Notes under the pieces: model-generated
What the model saw: the letters and a program-made list of their open reading frames with translations, nothing else
Databases searched by the model: none
Told to the model about the DNA's origin: nothing
Shown: positions 18,011 to 26,671 of the stretch, one piece after another
How positions within the stretch are numbered: the first letter of the stretch is position 1
Layout: each line of letters opens with the position of its first letter
Assembly (NCBI RefSeq): GCF_000312125.1
Contig: NZ_HE978641.1
Location: 147,533-211,532 of the forward strand
Direction: 5' to 3'
Origin: Timonella senegalensis JC301
GTDB lineage: Bacteria; Actinomycetota; Actinomycetes; Actinomycetales; Cellulomonadaceae
Length of the DNA: 64,000 bases
Program-made: the position numbers and the translations under genes

Positions 18011-18050
18011 AACAAAGCGGGCGAGGGAATCTTCCCTCGCCCGCTTTGTT
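18011..18050. terminator. Bidirectional terminator before ccsB
   Basis: A 19-base perfect stem (18011-18029 with 18032-18050) starts with AACAAAG and ends with CTTTGTT. It lies between two convergent genes, so it can act in both directions. Confidence 0.92.
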
Positions 18051-18056
18051 ATGTGA

Positions 18057-19046
18057 CTAGTTCAAGCCACCATACGAGTGCTTACCGCTGAACAAGATGT
18101 TCACGCCGGTGAAGTTGAACAGCACCGTGGCGTAACCAATCATCACGAAGTAGGCGGCGCGGCGGCCGGACCAACCGCGGGTCGTGCGCGCGTGCAGGTA
18201 CGCGGCGTAGACAACCCACACGATGAAGGACCAGACCTCCTTGGGGTCCCAGCCCCACGCGCGGCCCCAGGCGTCCTCGGCCCAGATCGCACCAGAGATG
18301 AGCGTGAATGTCCACAGGACAAAGCCCACAGCGTTGATGCGGAAGCTCAGCGCCTCGAGGCGATCGGCGTTTGGCAGGACCTCAAGCCAGTTCCAGGTGA
18401 CGAGCGGCGAACCGTTGTCGCGAGAATCGCGGAGCAGCTGCAGAAGCGAAACCACGAACGCAACGGTGAAGATGCCCGTGGCGATCACGGCGATACCCAC
18501 GTGAATGACCAACCAGTAGCGCTGGAGTGCAGGCTGCACGGAATCGGCCTGGATGTGGAAAACATTCATGCCCACAACGAGGAAGAGCAGAACCACGAAC
18601 GTGATGAACCCGCCGAGGTAGCGAATCTCCTTGAAGATCTGGATCGCTAAGAACGCGCCTACGGCAACGAAGGTACCGACGAGGCAGAACTCGTACATGT
18701 TTGCCCACGGAACCCGGCCAGCAGCAAAGCCTCGCGTGACAACCGCGCCTGCGTGCAACAGGAAGCCGACCGTGGTGACGGCCATCGCGATTCCGAGTGC
18801 CTTGGAGGAACGCCCCACGTACGAGATGGGTTCATCGGCCGACGCGGATTCGCCGCCAAGGGCAGTAGCGATCGCGCCACCCGAGACCGCTCCCGAGCCT
18901 TCTGCCTGCGCGAGCGCCTTCGTTCGAGCGGCCTTTCGTGCACCAATCGCCTCGGAGACCCTGCCCAGGTCGATCGCGAAGCAGACGAGAGCGATTGCGT
19001 AGGCCGTTGCTGCGCCCCACACGAGATAATCGCTGATTTGTCCCAT
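18057..19046 (-). CDS. ccsB: Cytochrome c biogenesis protein CcsB/ResC
   Basis: CcsB works with ResB as the system II heme-handling complex that attaches heme to apocytochrome c outside the membrane. The protein is 329 aa from ATG 19046 (MGQISDYLVW). It has about eight helices and the Trp-rich heme motif EDAWGRAWGWDPKEVWSF near residue 255. A longer frame from 19082 is possible but weaker. It is the last gene of the resA-ccdA-resB-ccsB group, 131 bases after resB. Confidence 0.94.
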   Translation of the reverse strand: MGQISDYLVWGAATAYAIALVCFAIDLGRVSEAIGARKAARTKALAQAEGSGAVSGGAIATALGGESASADEPISYVGRSSKALGIAMAVTTVGFLLHAGAVVTRGFAAGRVPWANMYEFCLVGTFVAVGAFLAIQIFKEIRYLGGFITFVVLLFLVVGMNVFHIQADSVQPALQRYWLVIHVGIAVIATGIFTVAFVVSLLQLLRDSRDNGSPLVTWNWLEVLPNADRLEALSFRINAVGFVLWTFTLISGAIWAEDAWGRAWGWDPKEVWSFIVWVVYAAYLHARTTRGWSGRRAAYFVMIGYATVLFNFTGVNILFSGKHSYGGLN

Positions 19047-19177
19047 GACTCTTCCCTCTATATGTCGGCCCCGCAGGGCCATAAACTGTGTCCCGGTCCG
19101 GTGCGGACCTTCGACGTGTCTTCAGTGCTCATGCGTGTGGCAGCGAGTGCGGGACCCGAAGCCACGATGTCTTGCGG

Positions 19178-20878
19178 TTAGATCTCCCGGCGGGAAAGCT
19201 TCTTGTTCAGCTTTTCCTGATCGGTCAAGTCAAGGTGGGAGTCAAAGATCGCGGCAACGCGATCCACTTCTCCCTGTAGTCCAGAATCGTCCCCGCGGGC
19301 CAGTCCCGCAAGAGCGACCTCCACCTGATCGCCAGACTGAGTCGCACGGACCCACACCCGGCGTCGAGGAGTGAACAGCGAGATCGCGAGTCCACCAAGT
19401 GCCGCGAGCGATGACCCTAGGAGCCAACCGAGGGTCGGGTCGTAGCGCAGGTCGAACGCGGCGAAGCGCGGAATCTCGCTGAATTCGACGGTTCCCCGCC
19501 CGTTAGGCAGGTCGACCGTCTGGCCGAGGCCGATGATGAGTGGATCGGGGTTCTCCATGGTTCCCGTCACCTTGGTCATTGCATCCGTGTCCAGGCGGTA
19601 CACGTTCTGTGGAATGCCACTGTCCAGGCCAAGGTCTCCCTCGTACATGTCCAGGACAAGGAACGGGTTGAGCGCCTCCGGATAGATCGAGCGCATCCCG
19701 CCGTTCTCAAAGTCAGCAGTGGGCAGCAGGTACCCAACGAGGCCAATCTGCTCGCCCGAGACCACGTCCGGAACCTTCACAACGCCCTTGGACGTGTACT
19801 GGTCGTCTTCCGCAAGGAACGGAACCGAACCGGAGAACGTGACATCGCCGTTCTCGTCCCGCACTGTGATCGTCGGTGCGTGACCGTTACCCATCAAGTA
19901 GATCTTGGCACCGTCCTGCTTTGCCGGGTGGTTGACCTTGATGTCCTCCTGGCGCGATTCGCCGTTCTTCTCGGTCAAGGTAACCGTGGCGGTGAAGTCC
20001 TGGGCGGCAGAGTCGTTCGCGCGGAACACAGACTCAAACTTGTCGAGCGTCATGGTGAACGGCGACATCGAGTCCTCCGTGAACCAAGCGCCATGCTCAA
20101 ACGAATCGTAGGCGACCTGCGCGTTCGCAAACCCGCGCCCCTCAACCACGATCGACTGGCCGCGATACTCCAGCAGTTGGCCCGCACCGAACGAAAGGAG
20201 AATACCAACCAGCGCCACGTGGAAGATCAGGTTGCCGGTCTCCTTGAGGTAGCCGCGCTCAGCACTGACCGTCCACACACCGGGCTGTTCCTCACCAACC
20301 GTCGTGCGGAACAGTGGGAGGAACTTGATCGGGCCACGCAGGCGCTCGGCTGCACGTTGCGCCACGTCCTGAGCAGATCCCGACTCCACGGTCCGCGCAG
20401 CCTGCGCTGGGAAGCGCTTAAAGATGCGTGGCGTACGAGGAGGGGCAGACTTGAGGTCGTGCCAATGCGCCTTGATGCGTGGCAGGATGCATCCCACCAG
20501 CGAGATGAACAGCAGAATGTAGATCGCTGCGAACCACGGTGAGGCATACACCGCGAAGAAGCTGAAACGGTCCAGCCACTCACCGAGCGTGGGGTTGTCC
20601 ACGAGATATTGCTCCACCGCAGCTGGGTCCTGCGAGCGTTGCGGGAAGAGCGATCCCGGGACTGCCGCGATCGCAAGCAGCATGAGGAGCATCAGCGCAA
20701 CACGCATCGAGGTGAGTTGGCGCCACATGAAGCGTGCCAGTGCCCGCCAGCCTAAGGATGGGGCGACAGCTTGCTTGGGGGCAGGCTTCTCATCCGAGGT
20801 AAGAAACGCGTCCTCAATACCCTCGGGTCGGTACGCCTTGGCGTCCGTGCTCTGCGTGGACTTGTCGTCCGTGGACAT
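19178..20878 (-). CDS. resB: Cytochrome c biogenesis protein ResB
   Basis: ResB is the partner of CcsB in system II cytochrome c maturation. The 566-aa length is usual. The N-terminal soluble region is followed by helices near residues 60-80 and 105-130, a helix near 215-235, a long extracytoplasmic region and a last helix near 495-515 (WLLGSSLAALGGLAISLF). Segments MRVALMLLMLLAIAAVPGSL and ERGYLKETGNLIFHVALVG are typical. The ATG directly follows the ccdA stop (TAA ATG). Confidence 0.94.
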   Translation of the reverse strand: MSTDDKSTQSTDAKAYRPEGIEDAFLTSDEKPAPKQAVAPSLGWRALARFMWRQLTSMRVALMLLMLLAIAAVPGSLFPQRSQDPAAVEQYLVDNPTLGEWLDRFSFFAVYASPWFAAIYILLFISLVGCILPRIKAHWHDLKSAPPRTPRIFKRFPAQAARTVESGSAQDVAQRAAERLRGPIKFLPLFRTTVGEEQPGVWTVSAERGYLKETGNLIFHVALVGILLSFGAGQLLEYRGQSIVVEGRGFANAQVAYDSFEHGAWFTEDSMSPFTMTLDKFESVFRANDSAAQDFTATVTLTEKNGESRQEDIKVNHPAKQDGAKIYLMGNGHAPTITVRDENGDVTFSGSVPFLAEDDQYTSKGVVKVPDVVSGEQIGLVGYLLPTADFENGGMRSIYPEALNPFLVLDMYEGDLGLDSGIPQNVYRLDTDAMTKVTGTMENPDPLIIGLGQTVDLPNGRGTVEFSEIPRFAAFDLRYDPTLGWLLGSSLAALGGLAISLFTPRRRVWVRATQSGDQVEVALAGLARGDDSGLQGEVDRVAAIFDSHLDLTDQEKLNKKLSRREI

Positions 20879-21922
20879 TTACACCACCGTTCCAGTGGAG
20901 CTAATCCACGTAGACATCAACGAACTCAACTGCCCCCACAGCCCCGTCACGAGGGCGATGCCGAGCAGTACGAGCAGACCTCCACCAAGTCGCATGACCG
21001 CGCGGCGGTGCGTCTTGAGGAAGCCAAGAATCTTGGTTGAGCGCTCGATACCGAGCGCAATGAGGATGAAGGGAAGACCCAAACCGATGGAGTAACTCAC
21101 CGCGAGAATCGCGCCACGGGCGGTTGAACCTTCGTTAAGTGCAAGCGCGTTGATAGCCACAAGAGTGGGGCCAAGGCATGGGGTCCAGCCCAAGCCGAAC
21201 ACGACACCTAGGAGCGGGGCGCCCCACAGAGCAGTGCGCGGGACGTTGTGGATGCGCCGTTCGTTCTGGAGCGCGGGAATTGCCCCCATGAATGCGACAC
21301 CCATGAGGATCACCACTACTCCGAGCACTCGAGTGATTGTGTCCGACCACTGCGTGAGCGCGGCACCAACGGCGCCCGTCAGTACTCCGGCGGCAACAAA
21401 GACAGTGGTAAAGCCCAGCACGAACAAGAGCATCCCGAGGATGACCTGACGCTTGCCAGCACGTGGGCTACTGTCCTGTGCTGCTGCGGCGCGACGCCTG
21501 CGAGCATACTTGGACGCACCCTCCCCCACCGCGAGCGCGGAACGCGCAAAGATCGCGGAGTTTGCGGACGCAGTTGCATCTGGCCCAGCGGCGCCGTCCA
21601 CAGCAGCGGTCGAGGAAGCAGCCGCAGAACTGGCGCTCTGTGCTTCTTGGGCTTCGGCCTGTGAACCCGCAAGCCCACCGAGGAACCCAATGTAGCCGGG
21701 CACGAGCGGCACCACGCACGGTGACGCAAACGAGACTAGGCCAGCAATGAGTGCAATTGGGATTGCGAGCAGCATGGATCCCGAGAACGCCGTGCTCGCA
21801 AAGAAGTCACCAACGCTCGCGGTGAACTGGACCGGCGCGGCCTCACCCAGCAGGGCCACGGAGGCGTCAACGCCACCGTGAGTCACCGCGTGTGCGAGAT
21901 CGGCCAGGACCAAGGAAGACAT
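20879..21922 (-). CDS. ccdA: Cytochrome c biogenesis CcdA-type thiol carrier
   Basis: CcdA moves reducing equivalents from cytoplasmic thioredoxin across the membrane so that apocytochrome cysteines can be reduced. The 347-aa protein shows the DsbD transmembrane signature SFASPCVVPLVPGYIGFL near residue 63 and GLGWTPCLGPTLVAI near residue 240, each with the redox Cys. Between helices 2 and 3 is an unusual Ala/Ser-rich insertion of about 65 residues (residues 88-155). It is adjacent to resB and six bases after resA. Confidence 0.94.
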   Translation of the reverse strand: MSSLVLADLAHAVTHGGVDASVALLGEAAPVQFTASVGDFFASTAFSGSMLLAIPIALIAGLVSFASPCVVPLVPGYIGFLGGLAGSQAEAQEAQSASSAAASSTAAVDGAAGPDATASANSAIFARSALAVGEGASKYARRRRAAAAQDSSPRAGKRQVILGMLLFVLGFTTVFVAAGVLTGAVGAALTQWSDTITRVLGVVVILMGVAFMGAIPALQNERRIHNVPRTALWGAPLLGVVFGLGWTPCLGPTLVAINALALNEGSTARGAILAVSYSIGLGLPFILIALGIERSTKILGFLKTHRRAVMRLGGGLLVLLGIALVTGLWGQLSSLMSTWISSTGTVV

Positions 21923-21927
21923 GACTC

Positions 21928-22542
21928 TCAGCCCTCTTCAGCGAGTGCTTCGCGCACAAGCGTGTCCAGGGTCGACTGGTCGACCTGCCCCAGAACGCGT
22001 GCGGTGACCCGGCTCTGGCGGTCAAGCACGATGGTAGTGGGGACGGCCTTGACCGGAACGACACCGGCGAGCGATGCAATTGCGGAACCAGACTCGTCGT
22101 TAATAGAAGGCCAGTTCACATCGAACTCACGCTCAAACGCCTGGGCCGCCCCCGAGTCATCGGTGCGGTTGATACCCAAGAACTTCACGCCCTGGTCCGC
22201 ATATGCCGCCTCGACCGCCGCCAAGGCGGGAGCCTCCACGCGGCACGGCGGGCACGCCGCATACCAGGTGTTGATGACCACGACGTTGCCCTCGTAGTCA
22301 GACCAGTTCACGGGGTCCCCGGCGTAGTCGACGCCACTCAGTTCCACGTTTCCTTTACGCTCGTCCACAGTCCAGGTACGCACAGAACCGTCACCGGACT
22401 GGTAACCCTGATTGACCACGTCGCCGTTGTTCCCTGAGTCCTCTGCGCACGCAGCAAGAGAGAGCACCGCCAGGGCGCTCACTGCCGCGGCAATGAACCT
22501 AGGGGTGCGTCGACCGTCACTGGATCTGAACACGAAAATCAC
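21928..22542 (-). CDS. resA: TlpA/ResA-type thioredoxin lipoprotein
   Basis: ResA takes electrons from CcdA to reduce the CXXCH cysteines of apocytochrome c. The protein has a basic N-terminus and lipobox LSLAAC, then a thioredoxin fold with the active site AACPPCRVEAP and the segment VKFLGINRTDD. Several GTG codons could start it. I use 22542 (204 aa) because TAAGG lies just upstream, but 22533 and 22575 remain possible. It heads the ccdA-resB-ccsB group. Confidence 0.9.
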   Translation of the reverse strand: MIFVFRSSDGRRTPRFIAAAVSALAVLSLAACAEDSGNNGDVVNQGYQSGDGSVRTWTVDERKGNVELSGVDYAGDPVNWSDYEGNVVVINTWYAACPPCRVEAPALAAVEAAYADQGVKFLGINRTDDSGAAQAFEREFDVNWPSINDESGSAIASLAGVVPVKAVPTTIVLDRQSRVTARVLGQVDQSTLDTLVREALAEEG

Positions 22543-22607
22543 AAGCCTTACTGTTACGTATCGTTCTGGGAACACGCTGGGAGCGTGGCTCCCGTATGAA
22601 CTGGAAC

Positions 22608-22635
22608 GGCGGGCAGTGCTATTGCACTACCCGCC
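22608..22635 (-). terminator. Hairpin between the phosphatase gene and resA
   Basis: GGCGGGCAGTGC (22608-22619) pairs with GCACTACCCGCC (22624-22635), one mismatch, loop TATT. It lies just past the phosphatase gene and before resA, so it may be a terminator or attenuator. Confidence 0.65.
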
Positions 22636-22681
22636 GCACCTAAAAACATCACCACTCGGTGGAGCGGGTTGGTCCTACGGA

Positions 22682-23326
22682 CTAGGCGCCGGCCACCTTG
22701 GAGGCACCCGGGTAGAGATCTGCCACCGGCTCGGTGTACTTGACGGAAACAAGGGTGTCGCCATCGAAGGTCAGCGAGGTCAGGGAGGCGAGGTTGCATT
22801 CGCGCTTGCGCGGATCGTGCCAGAGGCGACGGCCCTCCAGTGCGGAACGAACAATCCACACAGGCAGCTGGTGGCTGACGAGGAGAGCCTCATGGCCCTC
22901 TGCCTGCTGCCGGGCGGTCTCGATAGCGCCCTTCATGCGCTCGACCTGGACCTTGTAGGGCTCACCCCAGGACGGCTTGAACGGGTTAATGAGGTGAGGC
23001 CAGTGCTGAGGGTGGCGGAGCGAGCCGTCCCCCACACCAAAGGTCTTACCCTCAAAGTAGTTGGCGGCCTCGATGAGTCGCTCGTCAGTTCCGAGCTCGA
23101 GACCGTACGCCTGAGCGGACGGGGTTGCGGTCTCCTGCGCCCGCTGCAACGGGGACGCGGTTACCACCGTGATGTCACGGTCTTGTTCCTTAAGGTGCAC
23201 AGCTACTCGGCGTGCCATCTCTTGACCGAGGTCCGAGAGACGGTAGCCCGGAAGGCGCCCATAGAGGACCTTTTCGGGGTTGTAGACTTCGCCGTGCCGC
23301 ATGAGGTGAACGATCGTTTTGGCCAT
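22682..23326 (-). CDS. Histidine phosphatase (phosphoglycerate mutase-like)
   Basis: A 214-aa member of the histidine phosphatase superfamily. The catalytic motif VHLMRHGEVYNP lies at the N-terminus, with a second Arg region ASPLQRAQETA near residue 59 and the second catalytic His in LLVSHQLPVW near residue 151. In actinobacteria such genes often precede resA-resB-resC, as here, but the substrate is unknown. The name phosphoglycerate mutase should not be taken literally. Confidence 0.88.
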   Translation of the reverse strand: MAKTIVHLMRHGEVYNPEKVLYGRLPGYRLSDLGQEMARRVAVHLKEQDRDITVVTASPLQRAQETATPSAQAYGLELGTDERLIEAANYFEGKTFGVGDGSLRHPQHWPHLINPFKPSWGEPYKVQVERMKGAIETARQQAEGHEALLVSHQLPVWIVRSALEGRRLWHDPRKRECNLASLTSLTFDGDTLVSVKYTEPVADLYPGASKVAGA

Positions 23327-23504
23327 GGCTCTAAGTGTGTCAAAGAATCAGGGCTACGGGGATGGCAAAGTGCGTGATTTTGGCGTCTTTTTGGCGGGTA
23401 CCTCTGTGCCGAGCGTCCCTGAACTATGCGCCCACACCCAGCGCCCAGCGCGCTCCCACGCCCCCGCCCCGCCGCCAGCACCAGCCCTCAGCTCACCGCA
23501 GCAC

Positions 23505-23984
23505 CTACATATCCGAGGTCGTCCGGCCCGAGGCCACAGCGATACGGCGGAAGAACTGCGCCAGTTGCGCCAGTTCCTCCGCGGTCAACACGTCCACAAG
23601 GCGCTGGCGAACAGATTCCACGTGCATGGGTGCCGCGTGCTTGAGGAGCGCGTATCCGGCCGTACTCATAATGCAGTCAATGCCGCGCCGGTCTCTTGCG
23701 GACGGGCGCCGCACCACCAGTTGGCGGCGTTCGAGCCTCTGGACGGTGTGCGAGATGCGCGACCGTGATTGCGCCAGATAGTCCGCGAGCACGGACATGC
23801 GCAACGTGTGTTCGGGCGCCTCAGATAGCCGGACGAGAATTTCGTACTCACTCATGGACAGGCCACACGCCTCAATGAGGTCGACGTTCAGGGCGCCCCA
23901 GAGGATGGAGTTTCCCTCTAGGTAGGCACGCCAATCAGCCTGCTGACTGGCAGTGAGCCATCTGTCGAACTCTTCGGTCGGCAT
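23505..23984 (-). CDS. MarR-family transcriptional regulator
   Basis: A 159-aa winged-helix regulator. The MarR core is seen in LSMSEYEILVRLSEAPEHTL, then the recognition region LADYLAQSRSRISHTVQRLE near residue 75 and the wing RRPSARDRRGID. The ATG at 23984 is chosen because a run of G (GGGGGGG) lies at correct spacing. It is divergent from yceI, with a 44-base symmetric element in between that is the natural candidate for its operator. Confidence 0.9.
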   Translation of the reverse strand: MPTEEFDRWLTASQQADWRAYLEGNSILWGALNVDLIEACGLSMSEYEILVRLSEAPEHTLRMSVLADYLAQSRSRISHTVQRLERRQLVVRRPSARDRRGIDCIMSTAGYALLKHAAPMHVESVRQRLVDVLTAEELAQLAQFFRRIAVASGRTTSDM

Positions 23985-24165
23985 GGACCCCCCCCAGGTT
24001 GTGACCGTCATTGGTTGACAGAACAATATCGACGGATCGCCCTCTTGGGAAGAATTTCTTGATCAGTTTTTGGTCGCGTTTTGGCTGGGAATCCCACGGG
24101 TTGGGGATTCTGGATCCCCTAAGTGCGAAATCAAGTTCCGGAAAGTACTTGCGCTCGTTCCGCAG

Positions 24166-24209
24166 ATTAGTTAAAGTTTCAAGTAAGCAAACTTGAAGCG
24201 TCAACTAAT
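24166..24209. promoter_or_regulatory. Bipartite palindromic operator between marR and yceI
   Basis: TTCAAGT (24178-24184) pairs with ACTTGAA (24191-24197), and an outer ATTAGTT (24166-24172) pairs with AACTAAT (24203-24209). Both pairs share exactly the same centre. The dyad spans 44 bases, about four helical turns, and lies 181 bases before marR and 210 before yceI. Confidence 0.75.
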
Positions 24210-24419
24210 GCGGTTATGCTGCAGTCCGGTCACCATACCGGCAACAGGCAGCTTGGTTGAGTTCTTGGTTGCGACCACAACGCAACACGTGATCCGCCCG
24301 GTTCCCGCGAACCTGGCGGCCGCACCAGCCTAGCGGCCACGCAAGACCAACCTTGATCGTGCACGGTCCACCCGCAACGCCTCACCTGTCACCGACAGAC
24401 ACAGACAAGGAACTTACAC

Positions 24420-24965
24420 ATGAACATGCCAGCAGGCCTCACCGCAGGTACCTACACCGCCGACACCACCCACACCTCCGCAGGATTCACCGTGCGTCAC
24501 GCTGGAATCTCCAAGGTCCGGGGAACCGTCCCAGTTGTCTCTGCGTCCATTGACGTAGCCGAGAACTTCCTCGACTCCAAGGTCACCGCTGAGCTCGACG
24601 CACGTGGCGTGAACACCGGTTCCGCTGACCGTGACGGCCACCTCCAGTCCGCAGACTTCTTCAACGTTGACGTCCACCCGACCTGGACCTTCAAATCCAC
24701 CTCGATCACCGCTTCCGGCTCCAACGAGTTCGTTGTTAACGGCGACCTCACCATCAACGGCGTAACCAAGTCCGTCCCACTTGAGGTTGAGTTCACCGGA
24801 ACAGCTACCGATCCATTCGGCAACAAGCGCGCAGCCTTCGAGGGCCAGCTCGAGATCTCCCGCAAGGAGTTCGGCCTGGTCTGGAACGCAGCTCTCGAGA
24901 CCGGTGGCGTCCTCGTCTCCGACAAGGTCAAGATCAACATTGAGGTTTCGGCAATCTCCGCCTGA
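24420..24965 (+). CDS. YceI family protein
   Basis: A 181-aa YceI-like lipocalin-fold protein, a family that binds isoprenoid or other hydrophobic ligands. Signatures are AGTYTADTTHTSAGFTVRHA at the start, the FFNVDVHPTWTFKST segment and DLTINGVTKSVPLEVEF. No signal peptide is present, so it should be cytoplasmic. Pairing of yceI with a marR gene is common in actinobacteria and suggests control by the neighbouring MarR. Confidence 0.92.
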   Translation: MNMPAGLTAGTYTADTTHTSAGFTVRHAGISKVRGTVPVVSASIDVAENFLDSKVTAELDARGVNTGSADRDGHLQSADFFNVDVHPTWTFKSTSITASGSNEFVVNGDLTINGVTKSVPLEVEFTGTATDPFGNKRAAFEGQLEISRKEFGLVWNAALETGGVLVSDKVKINIEVSAISA

Positions 24966-24982
24966 TCCCCCAGTTCATAAGT

Positions 24983-25015
24983 CCGGGTCCCCACCCATTG
25001 TGGTTGGGGACCCGG
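24983..25015 (+). terminator. yceI terminator
   Basis: CCGGGTCCCCA (24983-24993) pairs with TGGGGACCCGG (25005-25015), followed by GCTTCTTTG. It starts 18 bases after the yceI stop. Confidence 0.88.
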
Positions 25016-25088
25016 GCTTCTTTGTGCCGCCTTACTGATCCGCCGTGTCGTTCACCAGCCATTCACCTGGCCGCTGTATCTATGATTC

Positions 25089-26357
25089 GTGGCAACTTCT
25101 TCGGTGCTTGAGCGCCGCCTCACTCTGGCCGACGCCGTATTCATTGGACTCGGTTCAATGCTGGGCGCCGGCGTCTTTTCTGTCTTTGCCCCGGCTGCTG
25201 CTGTGGCCGGTTCGTGGCTGCCCGTCGCGATCGCCGTTGCAGCGGTCCTCGCGAGCCTCAACGCGCTCTCTACCGCGCAACTCGCCATGGCCTACCCCAC
25301 CTCGGGTGGGGCCTACGTGTTTGGCCGCACGATGCTGGGCCCGCTCCCCGGCTTCGCCGCCGGTTGGGGGTTCGTTGCGGGGAAGACTGCTTCCACCGCG
25401 GCGATTGCGCTCGTGTTCGCCACCTACGTGGCCCCTGGCCACAGCAAACTTGTGGCCCTCGTGGCGCTGGTCGCCGCCTGCTGCATCAACCTCGTGGGGA
25501 TCACGCGGACGGCTGGCGCTACGCGCCTCCTCGTCCTCCCCGTGCTTGCAGTTCTCATTGTGTTGATCGCCGTCGTGTCTTTCTCGGGACCCAGCGCGTC
25601 AACATTATCGACGATCGACTCACTTTCCAGCCCCTTCTCCCCTACCGGGGTGCTTGGTGGGGCGAGCCTGCTGTTTTTTGCCTTTGCTGGATATGCGCGC
25701 GTGGCCACCCTGGGCGAAGAGGTCGCTGAGCCACGCCGAACTATTCCGCGGGCAGTTCTCACTGCTCTAGGTATCGTTCTGGCTCTCTACATTGCGCTCG
25801 GGTGGCTGCTCGTCCGCGGCCTCTCCATTGGGGGCCTCACTGTGTCCAGCGCGCCGCTGACTGAACTGGCCGAGGCTACCGGGCACAGTTGGCTCTCCCC
25901 CGCGCTGCGCATTGCCGCAGCCCTTGCAACGGGCGGCGCGCTGCTTTCACTACTCGCGGGAGTGAGCCGGACAGCCCTGGCCATGGCCCGAAACCGGGAC
26001 CTGCCCCACTGGTTTGCACACGTCGACTCGCGGTTCCACACGCCAGCCCGAGCGGAGGTGGCGGTGACTGCGGTTGCGTGCGTGCTTGTGCTTCTGCTTG
26101 ACCCGGTGCATCTGATCGGGGTCTCGTCGCTTGCCGTCCTGTTGTACTACCTGGTGGCGAACCTTTCGGCAGCCAAGCAGATCCTGGATCGCCGTGTCCT
26201 TCCGCGCACGCTCTCGCTCGTGGGCGCGTTGGGCTGCGGCGTTCTCGCGCTGAGCGTTCCTCGCACTTCGCTCCTTGTGGGCGCGGCGCTGGTCGGCGTG
26301 GGAGTTATTGGCTGGCTCATGCTGGCCCGACCGCGGCGCGAGCAGTCTAGGCGTTAG
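25089..26357 (+). CDS. APC-superfamily amino acid permease
   Basis: A 422-aa membrane transporter of the amino acid/polyamine/organocation superfamily with about twelve helices. The first-helix signature VFIGLGSMLGAGVFSVFAPA contains the Gly-rich substrate-binding break, and the sixth-helix region is LLFFAFAGYARVATLGEEV. The start is GTG at 25089. The substrate cannot be told. A near copy of the dispersed bipartite element lies inside the gene at 25604-25631. The stop overlaps the convergent glutaredoxin-like gene by four bases. Confidence 0.9.
   Translation: MATSSVLERRLTLADAVFIGLGSMLGAGVFSVFAPAAAVAGSWLPVAIAVAAVLASLNALSTAQLAMAYPTSGGAYVFGRTMLGPLPGFAAGWGFVAGKTASTAAIALVFATYVAPGHSKLVALVALVAACCINLVGITRTAGATRLLVLPVLAVLIVLIAVVSFSGPSASTLSTIDSLSSPFSPTGVLGGASLLFFAFAGYARVATLGEEVAEPRRTIPRAVLTALGIVLALYIALGWLLVRGLSIGGLTVSSAPLTELAEATGHSWLSPALRIAAALATGGALLSLLAGVSRTALAMARNRDLPHWFAHVDSRFHTPARAEVAVTAVACVLVLLLDPVHLIGVSSLAVLLYYLVANLSAAKQILDRRVLPRTLSLVGALGCGVLALSVPRTSLLVGAALVGVGVIGWLMLARPRREQSRR
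25604..25631 (-). repeat. Bipartite element inside the amino acid permease gene
   Basis: On the minus strand, GCTGG followed 11 bases later by ATCGTCGATAAT (one core mismatch). It lies entirely within coding DNA. Confidence 0.75.
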
Positions 26358-26635
26358 TTCTTGCCTGCGGCGAGCGCCCTGCGCAGGCGCGTCTCATCAA
26401 TGCGCCAGAACCCCTGCTGGACGCCATCTACCTCAACCACCGGGACGTACTCGGAGAACTGAGCAACCAGTCCGGGTTCAGAATCGATGTCCACCTCGCT
26501 GTAGTTCACGCCGAGTTCCCCCGCCACCCTTTGGACGACCTCGAGCGCGTCCGTGCACAGGTGGCAGCCGACACGTGTGTAAACAGTGATTCGTACGTCC
26601 GCTTCGTGCGCGGGTGAGATGAGTCCATCAGCCAT
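26354..26635 (-). CDS. Glutaredoxin-like (DUF836) protein
   Basis: A 93-aa thioredoxin-fold protein. The redox motif is in TVYTRVGCHLCTDALEVV near residue 17, and the cis-proline region is FSEYVPVVEVDG near residue 61. This matches the small glutaredoxin-like DUF836 family, often found beside HAD phosphatases and regulators in actinobacteria. The partner is unknown. Confidence 0.87.
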   Translation of the reverse strand: MADGLISPAHEADVRITVYTRVGCHLCTDALEVVQRVAGELGVNYSEVDIDSEPGLVAQFSEYVPVVEVDGVQQGFWRIDETRLRRALAAGKN

Positions 26636-26671
26636 GCCGACAATTCTATGTCTGAAGACTAGACTGGTCGG

